From Deinococcus sp. YIM 134068 (lineage in GTDB: Bacteria; Deinococcota; Deinococci; Deinococcales; Deinococcaceae): a stretch of DNA of 64,000 nucleotides. This document shows positions 29,392 to 41,458 of the stretch, one piece after another; the first letter of the stretch is position 1, and every line of letters begins with the position of its first letter. Under the pieces are notes generated by a model. The model did not search any database. It worked only from the letters and a program-made list of their open reading frames with translations, and was not told the origin of the DNA. The position numbers and the translations under genes were made by a program. The stretch is from NCBI RefSeq assembly GCF_036543075.1, contig NZ_JAZHPF010000002.1:124001-188000 (forward strand), given 5' to 3'.

Positions 29392-30023
29392 TGCCCCTCT
29401 CCCCCGAAACGTCCAACATCCCCGCCGAGGTGTTCGGCCCCTCGCCGAGCCAGACGGTCGGGCCGTACTTCCATCAGGGCCTCGTCTTCGGGCAGGGTCT
29501 CGTCCACGGCGAGGAGAACGTGATGGTCTCCCCCACCAGCCCGGCGGCGGGCGAGCGCATCGTGTGGCGCGGGCGGGTGCTCGACGGCGACGGCGAGCCG
29601 GTCCCCGACGCCCTCGTGGAGGTCTGGCAGGCCGACGCCGCCGGGCGCTACCGCCACCCTGCCGACCCCGAACACGCGCGGGCCGACCCGCACTTCCGGG
29701 GCTTCGGGCGCTCGGACACGCGGCATCCCGGCCATACCTTCGTCTTCCAGACGATCAAGCCGGGGGCCGTCGTCAGGCCGGGCCAGCCCACCCTCGCCCC
29801 GCACCTGCAAGTCTGGGTGGGGATGCGGGGCCTCCTCACCCACACCGTCACGCGCGTCTTCTTCGGCGACGAGGACAACTCGGCGGACCCGGTGTTCGCC
29901 AGCCTTCCGGCGGAGCGGAGGAACACCCTCGTCGCGCGGCGGGAGGAGACGCCGGGCGGCGTGGTCTATCACCTCGATCTTCGGATGCAGGGCGAGGGGG
30001 AGACGGTGTTCTTCGATGTTTGA
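29391..30023 (+). CDS. pcaG: Protocatechuate 3,4-dioxygenase alpha subunit
   Basis: 210 residues, same fold as PcaH (RGRVLDGDGEPVPDALVEVWQADAAGRYRHP), with SPSQTVGPYFHQGL at the start, typical of alpha subunits. It lacks the full iron ligand set (LAPHLQVWVGMRG replaces the HIH segment), as expected of the non-iron subunit. Forms the alpha-beta oligomer with PcaH. The ATG shares one base with the pcaH stop. Confidence 0.94.
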   Translation: MPLSPETSNIPAEVFGPSPSQTVGPYFHQGLVFGQGLVHGEENVMVSPTSPAAGERIVWRGRVLDGDGEPVPDALVEVWQADAAGRYRHPADPEHARADPHFRGFGRSDTRHPGHTFVFQTIKPGAVVRPGQPTLAPHLQVWVGMRGLLTHTVTRVFFGDEDNSADPVFASLPAERRNTLVARREETPGGVVYHLDLRMQGEGETVFFDV

Positions 30024-30073
30024 GGGGGAGGATGGGGGCCGTGCTTCGCGGCTTTTCCTCGGGGCCAGGCCCG

Positions 30074-30181
30074 TTCACCCCCTCCCAGCCTCCCCCCTCA
30101 AGGGGGAGGAGTTCAAGAAGCTGGGGCTTGAGCATCTTTTGCCCCCTCTCCCCTTGCGGGAGAGGGCTGGGGAGAGGGGAA
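30074..30181. repeat. GC-rich hairpin repeat inside the pca operon
   Basis: CCTCCCCCCTCAAGGGGGAGGAG followed in inverse order by CATCTTTTGCCCCCTCTCC and GCGGGAGAGGGCTGGGGAG. Related to the dispersed element; fills most of the 216-base pcaG-pcaB gap. Confidence 0.7.
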
Positions 30182-30239
30182 ACGTGGCGGCAACTCCACA
30201 GCTCAGCCTCCCAACTCCCCACCCCCCGCAGGCCCACCC

Positions 30240-31582
30240 ATGACCTTCACCCCCCTCGACTCCACCCTCTACGCTCCCCTCTTCTCCTGCCCGCCCGTCG
30301 CGGAAATGTTTTCGGACACAGGGCAGCTCCGCTCCATGGTGGAGGTGGAGGCGGCGTTGGCGTCGGCTCAGGGACGGTTGGGAATCATCCCGGCAGAGGC
30401 GGCGGAGGCGATCACCCGCGCCGCGCAGAGCTTCCAGCCCGACCTCCCCAAGTTGCAGGAGGGCGTGGCCCGCGACGGCTTCCCGATCATCGCGCTGCTC
30501 GCGCAACTGCGCGCCGGGCTGCCCGCCGACCATGCGGAGTTCGTCCACTGGGGCGCGACGACGCAGGACATCATGGATACGGCGCTCGTGCTGGCGCTGC
30601 GGGACGCGCTGGCGGTGATGGAGGGGTCGCTTCAACTGCTGATCGAACAGCTCTCGGGGCGGGCGGACGAGCACCGCCATACCCTGATGGCCGGGCGCAC
30701 GCACTCGCAACAGGCGCTCCCGATCACGTTCGGGCTGAAGGTGGCCGGGTGGCTCGCGCCCCTGCTCCGTCATCAGCAGCGGCTCCGGGAACTGCGGCCC
30801 CGCCTCCTCGTCGTGCAATTCGGCGGGGCGGCAGGCACGCTGGCGGCGCTGGGAGGAGATGGCCTGCGCGTGCGGGCCGAACTCGCGCGGGAACTGGGAT
30901 TGGGTGAGACGCCGCTGCCGTGGCACACCGGGCGCGACACGCTGGCCGAACTCGCCGGGTGGCTCTCCGGGGTCACGGGCAGCCTCGGCAAGGTGGGGCA
31001 GGACATCCTGCTCCTCGCGCAGTCGGAGGTCGGGGAGGTGCGCGAGTCGGGCGACCCGTCAAAGGGCGGGTCAAGCACCATGCCGCAGAAGAGCAACCCC
31101 ATCGGGAGCGAACTCCTCGTCGCCGCCGCACGGGCCAACGCGGCGCTGCTCTCCGGGGTCCACCAGGCGCTCGTTCAGGAACACGAGCGGGCCACGCACG
31201 GCTGGCAACTGGAGTGGCTGACCCTGCCGCAGATGGTCGGCCTGACTGCCGCGAGCCTGGAACGGGCGGCGGGGCTGGCCGGGGAGTTCGCCGTCAATGA
31301 GGCGCGCATGGAGGAGAACGTGCGACAGTCCGGCGGGCTGATGCTCTCCGAGGCCGTCACCTTCGCGCTCGCCGGGCCACTTGGACGGACGGCGGCGAAG
31401 GCGCTCGTGAAGGAGGCCGTCGCGGTCGCCATGCGGGAGGGACGCCCCCTCGTGGACGTGGTGCGGGAGCGGACCGACGCGCCCGTGAACTGGGACGCGC
31501 TGACGGAGCGGCATTATCTGGGCGTGACGGATGAGATGATTGACGCTGTACTCCAAATCGCCACCACCGAGGGGAGGTCCCC

Positions 31583-31586
<4 letters not shown>
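30240..31586 (+). CDS. pcaB: 3-carboxy-cis,cis-muconate cycloisomerase
   Basis: 448 residues, fumarase/aspartase superfamily. Conserved regions: [29 protein letters not shown] and the signature [16 protein letters not shown] (about residues 278-293). Cyclises carboxymuconate, the PcaHG product, to 4-carboxymuconolactone, the substrate of the PcaC half of PcaL. Separated from pcaG by a repeat element but same direction; overlaps pcaF by GTGA. Confidence 0.94.
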
Positions 31587-34218
<2,632 letters not shown>

Positions 34219-34229
34219 ACGGGCGCGGG

Positions 34230-34235
34230 TAGGAT
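34230..34235 (+). promoter_or_regulatory. Leaderless-type -10 box TAGGAT
   Basis: TAGGAT ends five bases before the ATG at 34241, fitting a leaderless message for the DUF1345 gene. Confidence 0.4.
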
Positions 34236-34240
34236 AGGGC

Positions 34241-34972
34241 ATGGGTGAACCCGCCCTCCGTTCCAACGCCCGCCATCCGCGCTGGGGCCTACAGATTCTC
34301 GGCGACTACGAACGGGTGGTGCTGGCGACCCTGGCGGACGTGCTCGTCTCTCTGTGCCTGATCCGGCTGGGCGTCAACTCCGTCGTGGCGCTGATGGCGG
34401 GCTTCGACGCCTTCTGCGTGGTGTACCTCGCGCTGACGTGGGTGCTGATCGGGCGGCGGTCGGCCTCGGCGACGCGGGCGTGGGCGCTGGGGCACGCGGC
34501 TCCCAAACCGAGGTGGCTGCGCGTGTTCAACGCCGTCTTCTTCTGGGGGCCGGTGACGGGGCTGGGGTTCGTCGCCTCCTTCGCGCTGGCGGCGCTGGGG
34601 ACGGCGGTCTTCCTGCTGCCGCTCGTCGCCCGCGCGCAGACTCCGGCGGCGGGGCAGGCCCTGCTCCTGAGCGTGGCCGCCGTCGTCGGGGCGTGGTTTT
34701 GCATCCACACGGCCTACGCCCTGCACTACGCGCTGCTGCACTACCAGGAGGACGGCGCGGCGGGCCTGCGGCTGCCCGACGGTGCCCCGCCCGCCCTGTT
34801 CGACTTCGCGTACTTCGCCCTGACGGTGGGGGCCACCTTCGCCACCTCGGACATCGAGGTCTGGGGCCGTCCCCTGCGGCGGGCGATGCTGACCCACGTC
34901 GTCCTGTCGTTCTTCTTCAACACGACGCTGCTGGCGCTGACGCTGCAACTGTTCTTCGCGCGGTTGGAGTGA
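34241..34972 (+). CDS. DUF1345 family membrane protein
   Basis: 243 residues with about five or six membrane helices. Family hallmarks: [17 protein letters not shown] and the C-terminal [23 protein letters not shown]. Function of DUF1345 is unknown. It follows pcaIJ by 22 bases but has its own TAGGAT box and no pathway link. A decayed copy of its 3' end lies at 35575-35780. Confidence 0.88.
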   Translation: MGEPALRSNARHPRWGLQILGDYERVVLATLADVLVSLCLIRLGVNSVVALMAGFDAFCVVYLALTWVLIGRRSASATRAWALGHAAPKPRWLRVFNAVFFWGPVTGLGFVASFALAALGTAVFLLPLVARAQTPAAGQALLLSVAAVVGAWFCIHTAYALHYALLHYQEDGAAGLRLPDGAPPALFDFAYFALTVGATFATSDIEVWGRPLRRAMLTHVVLSFFFNTTLLALTLQLFFARLE

Positions 34973-35087
34973 CCACGGCGCACCGCTGCCGCCCCTGGGG
35001 AGAGTCCTCCCGCATGAGCGCGAAACCTTCCACAAGCTGCCCTCTCGCTGCGGCGCTGGCCTCACGCACGCCACCGGAACGCCGAGG

Positions 35088-35441
35088 TCAGCGGGGCGGG
35101 TGGGGGCCGTTTCCCAGGTCGAGGACGTACACGAACAGGTTCACCCAGTCGGGGTCGAGGTTCTGGAGGTGGACGACGTTCCCGGCCTCGTCCAGCCCTT
35201 CGAGCGCGACCCGCTCCCCGCGCACGCTGAGACCCGCCGGACCGTCTCTGCCCGTGTGTGGACCGGGGAGGTACACGGTGCGCCCGTCCGGGAGAACGGC
35301 GTAGGCGCTGAGCCGGGTGCGCTCCAGCCCGCCCATCACCACGGCGGACCACAGGGGCGCGACGCGGCTGGGATTGATGGGGCCGACCGTCACCCCCTGA
35401 AGCAGGAGCTGGACCCAGGCTTGCTCATCACCGCTCGTCAC
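35088..35441 (-). CDS. Small protein of unknown function
   Basis: 117 residues, soluble, beta-rich (LSAYAVLPDGRTVYLPGPHT, LSVRGERVALEGLDEAGNVVHLQ). No family recognised. GTG start with GGAGG four bases upstream. It sits on the opposite strand between the intact DUF1345 gene and the decayed copy. Confidence 0.7.
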   Translation of the reverse strand: MTSGDEQAWVQLLLQGVTVGPINPSRVAPLWSAVVMGGLERTRLSAYAVLPDGRTVYLPGPHTGRDGPAGLSVRGERVALEGLDEAGNVVHLQNLDPDWVNLFVYVLDLGNGPHPPR

Positions 35442-35574
35442 TCGTCCTCCTTCCGGGTACGGGCCTTCCGGGATGCCGCACCGTCCAGCATGGTCCGAAG
35501 CCCCACGGCCTTACTTCTACCCTTTTTTCTCTTTTCGCGGCGCGTCAGGCCCTACCCCCTCTCCTCCCGCCGCC

Positions 35575-35780
35575 CCGGTGCCCGCCGCAGCGTCGCCTCC
35601 CCGTCCTGTTCGACCCCGCGTCTTTCCTCCTGACTGTGGGGGCCACCTTCGCCACGTCGAGTATCGAAGTCTGGGGCCGTCCCCTGCGGCGGGCGATGCT
35701 GACCCATGTCGTCCTGTCGTTCTTCTGGGGCACGACGCTGCTGGCGTTGACGCCGTAACTGTTCCTCGCGCGATTGAAGG
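35575..35780 (+). pseudogene. Decayed copy of the DUF1345 gene 3' end
   Basis: From 35605 the sequence aligns without gaps to 34797-34972 of the intact gene; the block from GGGGGCCACCTTCGCCAC through CGTCCTGTCGTTCTTCT is nearly identical. CTGCAA of the intact gene has become CCGTAA, creating an in-frame stop, and the 5' part is lost. Together with flanking unassigned sequence it fills the 415-base gap 35442-35856. Confidence 0.8.
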
Positions 35781-35835
35781 AGGGGGTCATCCCCCCCATC
35801 CCTGTCTTCTCAAAGGTGGAGGTGGGAAGCTCCGC

Positions 35836-35851
35836 TGTGTAAAACTACACA
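35836..35851. promoter_or_regulatory. Palindromic operator candidate before the GH9 gene
   Basis: TGTGTAAAACTACACA: perfect 6-bp arms around AAAC, ending five bases before the ATG at 35857, where it would cover a leaderless promoter. Confidence 0.5.
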
Positions 35852-35856
35852 AACTG

Positions 35857-38526
35857 ATGCCTCGCCCCCCCGAACTTCCCCGAAAAGACCGCGTGTTCAA
35901 GAAAGCCCATCTTTCCACGACCCTGCTGCTCGTGGCCCTAACGGTCACGTCCTGCCGGGTCACGTCCGGGCAGGAGCAGGGGCCGGTCGAGGGCGACACC
36001 ACGTCGCCTACTGTCACGCTCGCGGCGAGTGCCGCCGCCGTTCCCGTGGGGAGCGACCTCACGCTGAACGCCCAGGCGACCGACGCGGGCGGGGTCACGC
36101 GGGTCGTGTTCTACGACCGGGGCAAGAAGGTAGGCGAGGACCGCACGGCCCCCTATCGCCTGGGCGTGCGGGCGACCCCGGCCCTGAGCGGCGAGCACAC
36201 CTATACGGCGCAGGCCTTCGACCGCAACGGCCAGCACGGCCTGTCGGGTCCCGTGCCGGTCGCCCTCGGAGTGGGCAATCTCCTGAGCAACAGCGCCTTG
36301 CGAGAGGGCAAAGCCCCCTGGTGGGTAACGGGCGATGCGGGCCTCACCCTCGGGAACGGCGAGGTGTGCTTGAAAATCGGCACCCCCGGCAGGAGCGAGT
36401 GGGACGTCATCTTCGGGCAGAGTGGGCTTGGGCTGATGCGCGACGCGCGGTACACGGTTTCCTTCACCGCCCGTGCGGACGACCCTACCGCCCTGCGCGT
36501 CCTGTTGCAAAAGGACCGCTCACCCTACCCCACCTACTTCAACCGCCAGGTGACGGACATCGGCCCGTCGCCGAAGACCTACCGCTTCACCTTCGCGATG
36601 ACCGGGGCGAACGACGCGGAGGCGTCCTTGCAATTCAAGCTGGGCGGGCAAAAGGCCACCCGGCTGTGCCTGAGCGGATTGACGGTGCAGGGGCCGGGGT
36701 TCGGGCCGGGCATCCCGGCGGCCCCCGTGGACAGCCGGTCCGCCGTGCGGGTGAACCAGGTGGGTTATCTGCCCGGTGCCCCGAAGGTCGCGGCGGTCGC
36801 CCACGACTCGCCCGTGCCCCTCGGATGGGCCTTGCGCGGCGCGGACGGCAAGGACGTCGCCTCGGGCCTCACCCGTGTCTTCGGGGCGGACGCCGTGTCC
36901 GGCGACTTCGTACATCAGGTCGACTTTTCGGAGGTCCAAACTCCCGGTGACGGGTACGTGCTGGAGGTCGCCGGGCTGCCCAGCCACCCCTTCCGCATCG
37001 CGGCGGACCTGTACGCCCGTCTGAAATACGACGCGCTGGCGTACTTCTACCACAACCGCAGCGGCGTTCCCATCGAGGCCAGGCACGTTGGGGACGCCAA
37101 GTGGGCCAGACCCGCCGGACATGTCGGCGCGGCGGGGCGCGGCAACGACCGCGTGACCTGCTTTTCCGGCAAGGACGGCAAGGGCAACACCTGGCCGGGC
37201 TGTGGGTACACGCTGGACGCGGTGGGCGGCTGGTACGACGCGGGCGACCACGGCAAGTACGTGGTGAACGGCGGCCTTTCGGTCTGGACCCTGATGAACC
37301 TCTACGAGACGACCAAGTATCTCGGGGGAGGCCCGGCCTTCGCGGACGGCAAGCTCCGCATTCCCGAGAACGCCAACGGGCGCAACGACCTGCTCGACGA
37401 GGCGCGCTGGGAGATGGACTTTCTCATGAAGATGCAGGTCCCGGACGGCCAGCGGCTCGCCCTGCCGGTCGGCGACCAAAGCGGGAACGTCTCCCGGCTG
37501 CGATTGAGCGATGTGGACGCCTCCGGCATGGCCCATCACAAGCTGCACGGCGTGGGCTGGACGGGACTGCCTACCCGGCCCGACCAGGACCGCCAGACCC
37601 GCTTCCTGTACCCGCCCTCCACGGCGGCGACCCTTAACCTCGCGGCAACCGCCGCCCAGTGTGCCCGTGTGTTCAAGGGGGTGGACGACGCCTACGCGGG
37701 GCGCTGTCTCCAGGCCGCGCGCCGGGCGTGGGCGGCTGCCGGACGCCTCCCCAACATCTACGCTTACGACAACTTCGAGGGGGGCGGGGCGTACGACGAC
37801 ACCGACCTGCGCGACGAGTCCTACTGGGCCGCCGCCGAGTTGTACGCCGCCACCGGGGAGGAGGGCTATCTTCAGGCGCTGAGGAGCAGTCCGATGTTCC
37901 TGCAGGCATTTAAAGGGAGTACCACCCACACCCTCGCCTGGCGGGAGGTGACGACGGCGGGCACCATCACCCTGGCGCTCGTTCCAGGCCGTCTGCCCAC
38001 CGCCGACGTGACGCAGGCCAGGAACAACCTGGTTGCGGCGGCAGACACCTACGCCGCCGAGGTGGCGGAGCGCGGGTACGGGCTGCCCTACAGCTCTCCC
38101 CGGTACGACTGGGGATCGAACGGCAACCTGATGAACCGGGCGCTCCTCCTCGGCCTCGCCCACCGTCTGAGCGGTGCAGTGAAGTACCGTGACGCCGCGC
38201 TGGAGGCGTTGAATTACGTCCTGGGGCGCAACCCCCTCGACCGGTCGTACGTCTCCGGGTACGGTGAGCGGGCCTTTACCAACCCCCACCACCGTTTCTG
38301 GGCACATCAGGCGGACCCCGGCTTTCCCATCCCGCCGCCCGGTGCCCTGTCCGGCGGGCCGAACTCCAGCCCCGATCAACCCACCTCCACCCTCCTCCGG
38401 AGCCGTTGCGCGCCCCAGACCTGCTATGTGGACGATATCGGTGCCGCCTCCGTCAACGAGACGGCCATCAACTGGAACGCTCCCCTCGCCTGGGTCGCCA
38501 CCCTGCTCGACGAGACGGGGCGGTAA
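35857..38526 (+). CDS. Secreted glycoside hydrolase family 9 lipoprotein
   Basis: 889 residues. Lipoprotein-type signal (LLLVALTVTSC). Then an Ig-like domain (about 45-135: TSPTVTLAASAAAVPVGSDLTLNA), a carbohydrate-binding jelly roll (about 140-285: LLSNSALREGKAPWWVTGDAG), the N-terminal GH9 Ig domain (VRVNQVGYLPGAPKVA) and the GH9 (alpha/alpha)6 barrel: catalytic Asp region GGWYDAGDHGKYVVNGG, then GYGERAFTNPHHRFW and catalytic Glu in NETAINWNAPLAW. Expected to cut beta-1,4-glucans or related polymers. The frame is open 128 codons further upstream across pseudogene sequence; ATG 35857 is chosen because the signal peptide follows it. Confidence 0.9.
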   Translation: MPRPPELPRKDRVFKKAHLSTTLLLVALTVTSCRVTSGQEQGPVEGDTTSPTVTLAASAAAVPVGSDLTLNAQATDAGGVTRVVFYDRGKKVGEDRTAPYRLGVRATPALSGEHTYTAQAFDRNGQHGLSGPVPVALGVGNLLSNSALREGKAPWWVTGDAGLTLGNGEVCLKIGTPGRSEWDVIFGQSGLGLMRDARYTVSFTARADDPTALRVLLQKDRSPYPTYFNRQVTDIGPSPKTYRFTFAMTGANDAEASLQFKLGGQKATRLCLSGLTVQGPGFGPGIPAAPVDSRSAVRVNQVGYLPGAPKVAAVAHDSPVPLGWALRGADGKDVASGLTRVFGADAVSGDFVHQVDFSEVQTPGDGYVLEVAGLPSHPFRIAADLYARLKYDALAYFYHNRSGVPIEARHVGDAKWARPAGHVGAAGRGNDRVTCFSGKDGKGNTWPGCGYTLDAVGGWYDAGDHGKYVVNGGLSVWTLMNLYETTKYLGGGPAFADGKLRIPENANGRNDLLDEARWEMDFLMKMQVPDGQRLALPVGDQSGNVSRLRLSDVDASGMAHHKLHGVGWTGLPTRPDQDRQTRFLYPPSTAATLNLAATAAQCARVFKGVDDAYAGRCLQAARRAWAAAGRLPNIYAYDNFEGGGAYDDTDLRDESYWAAAELYAATGEEGYLQALRSSPMFLQAFKGSTTHTLAWREVTTAGTITLALVPGRLPTADVTQARNNLVAAADTYAAEVAERGYGLPYSSPRYDWGSNGNLMNRALLLGLAHRLSGAVKYRDAALEALNYVLGRNPLDRSYVSGYGERAFTNPHHRFWAHQADPGFPIPPPGALSGGPNSSPDQPTSTLLRSRCAPQTCYVDDIGAASVNETAINWNAPLAWVATLLDETGR

Positions 38527-38554
38527 TCAGCCGGGGCGGGTGGGCCGGGGCCGC

Positions 38555-39406
38555 TCACCCCTCCCGCCGTCCCGCCGCCCCCCGCAACGTCGCCTCCCCG
38601 CCGACGAGATGCCACGCCAGCCCGCCCTCCCCGCCGAGCGCAGGATCGTACCCGCCCCGGCGTGAGGCGGCATCGGTGGCGAGACGCAGTTGCGCGGTGA
38701 GGTGCCGCCGGGTGCGCCCGAAGCGTTCGGTGGCGCTCGACACGCTCATGGCGGCGATGACCTCGCCGTTGGGGTCGCGGATGGGTGCGGCGACGCTGCA
38801 CACGCCGAGGCTACGTTCCTCGATGGAGAGGGCATAGCCACGCTCGCGGGTGCGGGCGAGGTCGGACAGCAGTTCGTCGCGGCTGACGATGGTGTTCGGC
38901 GTGTACCCGCGCAGCCCGCCGCTCCCCAGCCACCGCTCGACCTCCGAGAGGGGGCGGTGCGCGAGGATGATCTTGCCCAGGGCGGTCGCGTGCGGCGGCA
39001 GCGCGGCCCCGATGCGGGTGTTCGTCAGCGGGGCGTTGCCCTCCACCTTGTCGAGGCAGATGGCCTGCCCGCCGTCGAAGGCCGCCAGATGCACCGGCTC
39101 GCCCACGAGGTCGGCGAGGTGGGTCATCTCCTCGCGGGCGACCGCGCGCCAGGACGTGTGCGACATCAGCACGGCGTTCAGCGCCATGACCCGAAAGCCC
39201 AGGCGGTAGCGCCCCGTCACGAAGCGGTGGAGCAGGCCGATCTGCGTCAGCGTGGTGAGCAGCGCGTGGACGCTCGATTTGGACATGCCGAGCGCGCGGG
39301 CCGCCTGTGTCACGCCGATCTCGGGACTCTCCACGGTGAAGAGTTCGAGGAGTCGCCCCACATGCTCCACGGAGGCGACGGTGCGGGGGGTGGGTTTGGG
39401 GGTCAT
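38555..39406 (-). CDS. IclR-family regulator
   Basis: 283 residues. N-terminal winged helix: HVGRLLELFTVESPEIGVTQAARALGMSKSSVHALLTTL; C-terminal IclR effector domain: LDKVEGNAPLTNTRIGAALPPHATALGKIILAH. Next to the dehydroshikimate dehydratase gene, so it probably governs quinate/shikimate use. ATG 39406. TTCG-N10-CGAA lies just upstream (39412-39429), a possible autoregulatory site. Confidence 0.9.
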   Translation of the reverse strand: MTPKPTPRTVASVEHVGRLLELFTVESPEIGVTQAARALGMSKSSVHALLTTLTQIGLLHRFVTGRYRLGFRVMALNAVLMSHTSWRAVAREEMTHLADLVGEPVHLAAFDGGQAICLDKVEGNAPLTNTRIGAALPPHATALGKIILAHRPLSEVERWLGSGGLRGYTPNTIVSRDELLSDLARTRERGYALSIEERSLGVCSVAAPIRDPNGEVIAAMSVSSATERFGRTRRHLTAQLRLATDAASRRGGYDPALGGEGGLAWHLVGGEATLRGAAGRREG

Positions 39407-39455
39407 ACGGCTTCGCTCAGTGTGACGAAATTGGGGGAGAGTGATCAGAGTGCGT

Positions 39456-39520
39456 TGGGCAGGCGTTGCCTGCCACCCCCCACCCGGCCTCCCCCGCAAG
39501 GGGGGAGGAGCAACAAGACG
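39456..39520. repeat. GC-rich hairpin repeat
   Basis: CCACCCGGCCTCCCCCGCAAGGGGGGAGGAGCAACAAG region: palindromic CTCCCCC/GGGGGAG core with the flanking CACCCGGCC seen in other copies. Confidence 0.7.
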
Positions 39521-39558
39521 CTGCTCCGCTTCTGCTCACGGCTCACGCTCTCTGTTCT

Positions 39559-39590
39559 GCTGGTCGCTGGAAGCTGGCGGCTGGCCGCTC
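39559..39590. repeat. Heptad array, unit GCTGGNN
   Basis: GCTGGTC GCTGGAA GCTGGCG GCTGGCC, period 7, directly after the dehydratase stop codon. Confidence 0.8.
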
Positions 39591-39592
39591 CC

Positions 39593-41458
39593 TCACCCCG
39601 CCTCCGCCCCGCCCGCCCGCAGCGCCCGGTGCGCGTTCATCCGCACGGCGGCGTTCGGTGCCCCGAAGCCCGCGTAACGGTCGCGCTGCACGAGTTCGAA
39701 GAAGAAGCGGTCCTGAAAGGTGTTCGTGAACGCCTGGCGGTACTCGCCCCCGCCGTCCTGGTCGTACAGCACTTGGGCGCGGCGCAGGGTGTCCATCGCC
39801 TCGTCGCTGAGAGGGAAACGCACCTCCAGGTCGTCGAAATAGTTGGGGGGAATGTCGAGGAGTTGGGCTTCTCTGCGGTCCAGCCGTTCCAGCGTCCCCA
39901 CGAGGTCGGGCGTGGCGAAGGCGACGTGGTGGACGCCCGCCCCCGCGAAGGCGCTCAGGAAGCGGCCCGTCGCCGTGCGCCCGCTCTCCGAGACGTTGAG
40001 GGGAAAGCTCACCGTCCGGTCCCCGCTCACCATCGCGCGGCTGCTCACGAGGCCGTAGGGGTCGGGGAGGTCGTGTGGGGCCTCCGGGCGCAGGCCGAAG
40101 ACCGTGCGGTAGAAGAGGACGAAGCTGCCGAGCTGGTCGGGCTGGAGGGCCTGGGCCACGTGGTCGATGCGGTCGATGCTCGCGGGGGTCGAGGAGTCGA
40201 GGGGTCGGAGGTCGAAGTCGTTGGCGTACAGCGCGTCCGCCGATTCCGGGTCCAGCAGGTAGAAGAGCATTCCGTCGGGCGAGCGCAGGGCGGGGAGGTA
40301 CGCCTCGCCGGGGAGGGTGCGTTCCTCCCAGCGGGTGCAGAGCAGGGCCTGGGCGCGGTGCATCGCCCGCTCCGGGTCGTCCACCCGCAGGGCGACCGCG
40401 CACACCGACGGGCCGTGGACCTGCGCGAACTCGGCGGCGTGGCTGTCCGGCTCGCTGTTCAGGATCAGGTTCACGCCGCCCTGACGGTGGAGGGTGACGG
40501 CCTTCGAGCGATGCGTCCCCGCGTGCCCGAAGCCGAGGGCGTGCAGACGCCGCTCCAGCGCCGGGGCCTGGCCAGGGTCCACCGCGAACTCCAGGAACTC
40601 GAAGCCGTGGAAGACGGGCGGCGCGGGAAGGGTCGTCGCGCCCGCCTCCGCCTCCAGCCACAGCAGCGAACGCAGGCCGTCGTGCGCGATCAGGTACGCC
40701 GAGGCCGCCCGGAACTCGTCGTTGAAGACCTCCAGCGAGAGGGGGCCACCGTAGCCCGCCCGCAGCACCTCGCGGGTGAAGCCCGTCACGTCGAGGTCGC
40801 CCTGACCGGGGAAGTTGCGGTGGTGGCGGCTCCACGACAGCACGTCCATGCTCTTGCGCGGGCCGTCGGCGAGCTGCACGAAGAAGAGCCGGTCGGCGGG
40901 CACGGTCTCCGCCAGCCCGTCCAGCGTGTCCCCCACCGCGAGGGTGTGGAAGGAGTCGAGGATCAGGCCGAGCGCCGGGTGATCGGCCTCCCGCACGATG
41001 CTCCACGCCTGCCGCCAGCGGTTGACGTGCTTGCCCCAGGCCAGCGCCTCGTACCCGACCGTCAGGCCCCGCGCGTGAGCACGTTCGGCCATCAGGCGCA
41101 GGTCGGCGGCGGCGCGGGCGGGGTCGTTCAGGGCCGTCTCCTGCACGTTGCTGCACACGAGAATCTGGCGGGTGCCGAGTTCCTCCATCACGTCGAACTT
41201 GCGCTCGGCGCGGTCGAGGTTACGGCGCAGGAGTTCGGGGGCCGTCGCCTCGAAGTCGCGGAAGGGCTGGAAGAGGGTGATCTCCAGGCCCAGGTCGTCC
41301 GCGAGGCGGCGCACGTCGCGCGGCGTACCCGTGAAGTTGAGGAGGTCGTGCTCGAACATCTCCACCCCGTCGAAGCCGATGGCGGCGGCGGCGCTCAACT
41401 TCTCGGGGAGGGTGCCGCTCAGGGACACGGTGGCGATGGATTTCTTCAGCCCGGTCAT
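39593..41458 (-). CDS. quiC: 3-dehydroshikimate dehydratase, two-domain (QuiC type)
   Basis: 621 residues. Domain 1 (about 1-280) is a sugar-phosphate-isomerase TIM barrel like AsbF, with metal-ligand candidates in VGYEALAWGKHVNR, LGLILDSFHTLA and PLSLEVFND. Domain 2 (about 290-600) resembles 4-hydroxyphenylpyruvate dioxygenase and keeps a 2-His-1-Glu pattern: RIDHVAQAL, VHHVAFAT, FFFELVQRD. This fusion is known for QuiC1-type enzymes that turn 3-dehydroshikimate into protocatechuate, feeding the pca genes at 27476-34218. The function of domain 2 is unsettled. Overlaps the upstream dehydrogenase gene by four bases. Confidence 0.9.
   Translation of the reverse strand: MTGLKKSIATVSLSGTLPEKLSAAAAIGFDGVEMFEHDLLNFTGTPRDVRRLADDLGLEITLFQPFRDFEATAPELLRRNLDRAERKFDVMEELGTRQILVCSNVQETALNDPARAAADLRLMAERAHARGLTVGYEALAWGKHVNRWRQAWSIVREADHPALGLILDSFHTLAVGDTLDGLAETVPADRLFFVQLADGPRKSMDVLSWSRHHRNFPGQGDLDVTGFTREVLRAGYGGPLSLEVFNDEFRAASAYLIAHDGLRSLLWLEAEAGATTLPAPPVFHGFEFLEFAVDPGQAPALERRLHALGFGHAGTHRSKAVTLHRQGGVNLILNSEPDSHAAEFAQVHGPSVCAVALRVDDPERAMHRAQALLCTRWEERTLPGEAYLPALRSPDGMLFYLLDPESADALYANDFDLRPLDSSTPASIDRIDHVAQALQPDQLGSFVLFYRTVFGLRPEAPHDLPDPYGLVSSRAMVSGDRTVSFPLNVSESGRTATGRFLSAFAGAGVHHVAFATPDLVGTLERLDRREAQLLDIPPNYFDDLEVRFPLSDEAMDTLRRAQVLYDQDGGGEYRQAFTNTFQDRFFFELVQRDRYAGFGAPNAAVRMNAHRALRAGGAEAG

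Noticed and set aside
35473..35856. Upstream extension of the GH9 protein by 128 residues
   Set aside because: That stretch covers pseudogene-derived sequence in another frame and a palindrome, and a signal peptide begins only after the ATG at 35857.
39412..39429. TTCG-N10-CGAA as a second copy of the pca/tct operator
   Set aside because: Only 4-bp arms with different spacing; it lacks the TG and CA flanks of the two better sites and may be chance.
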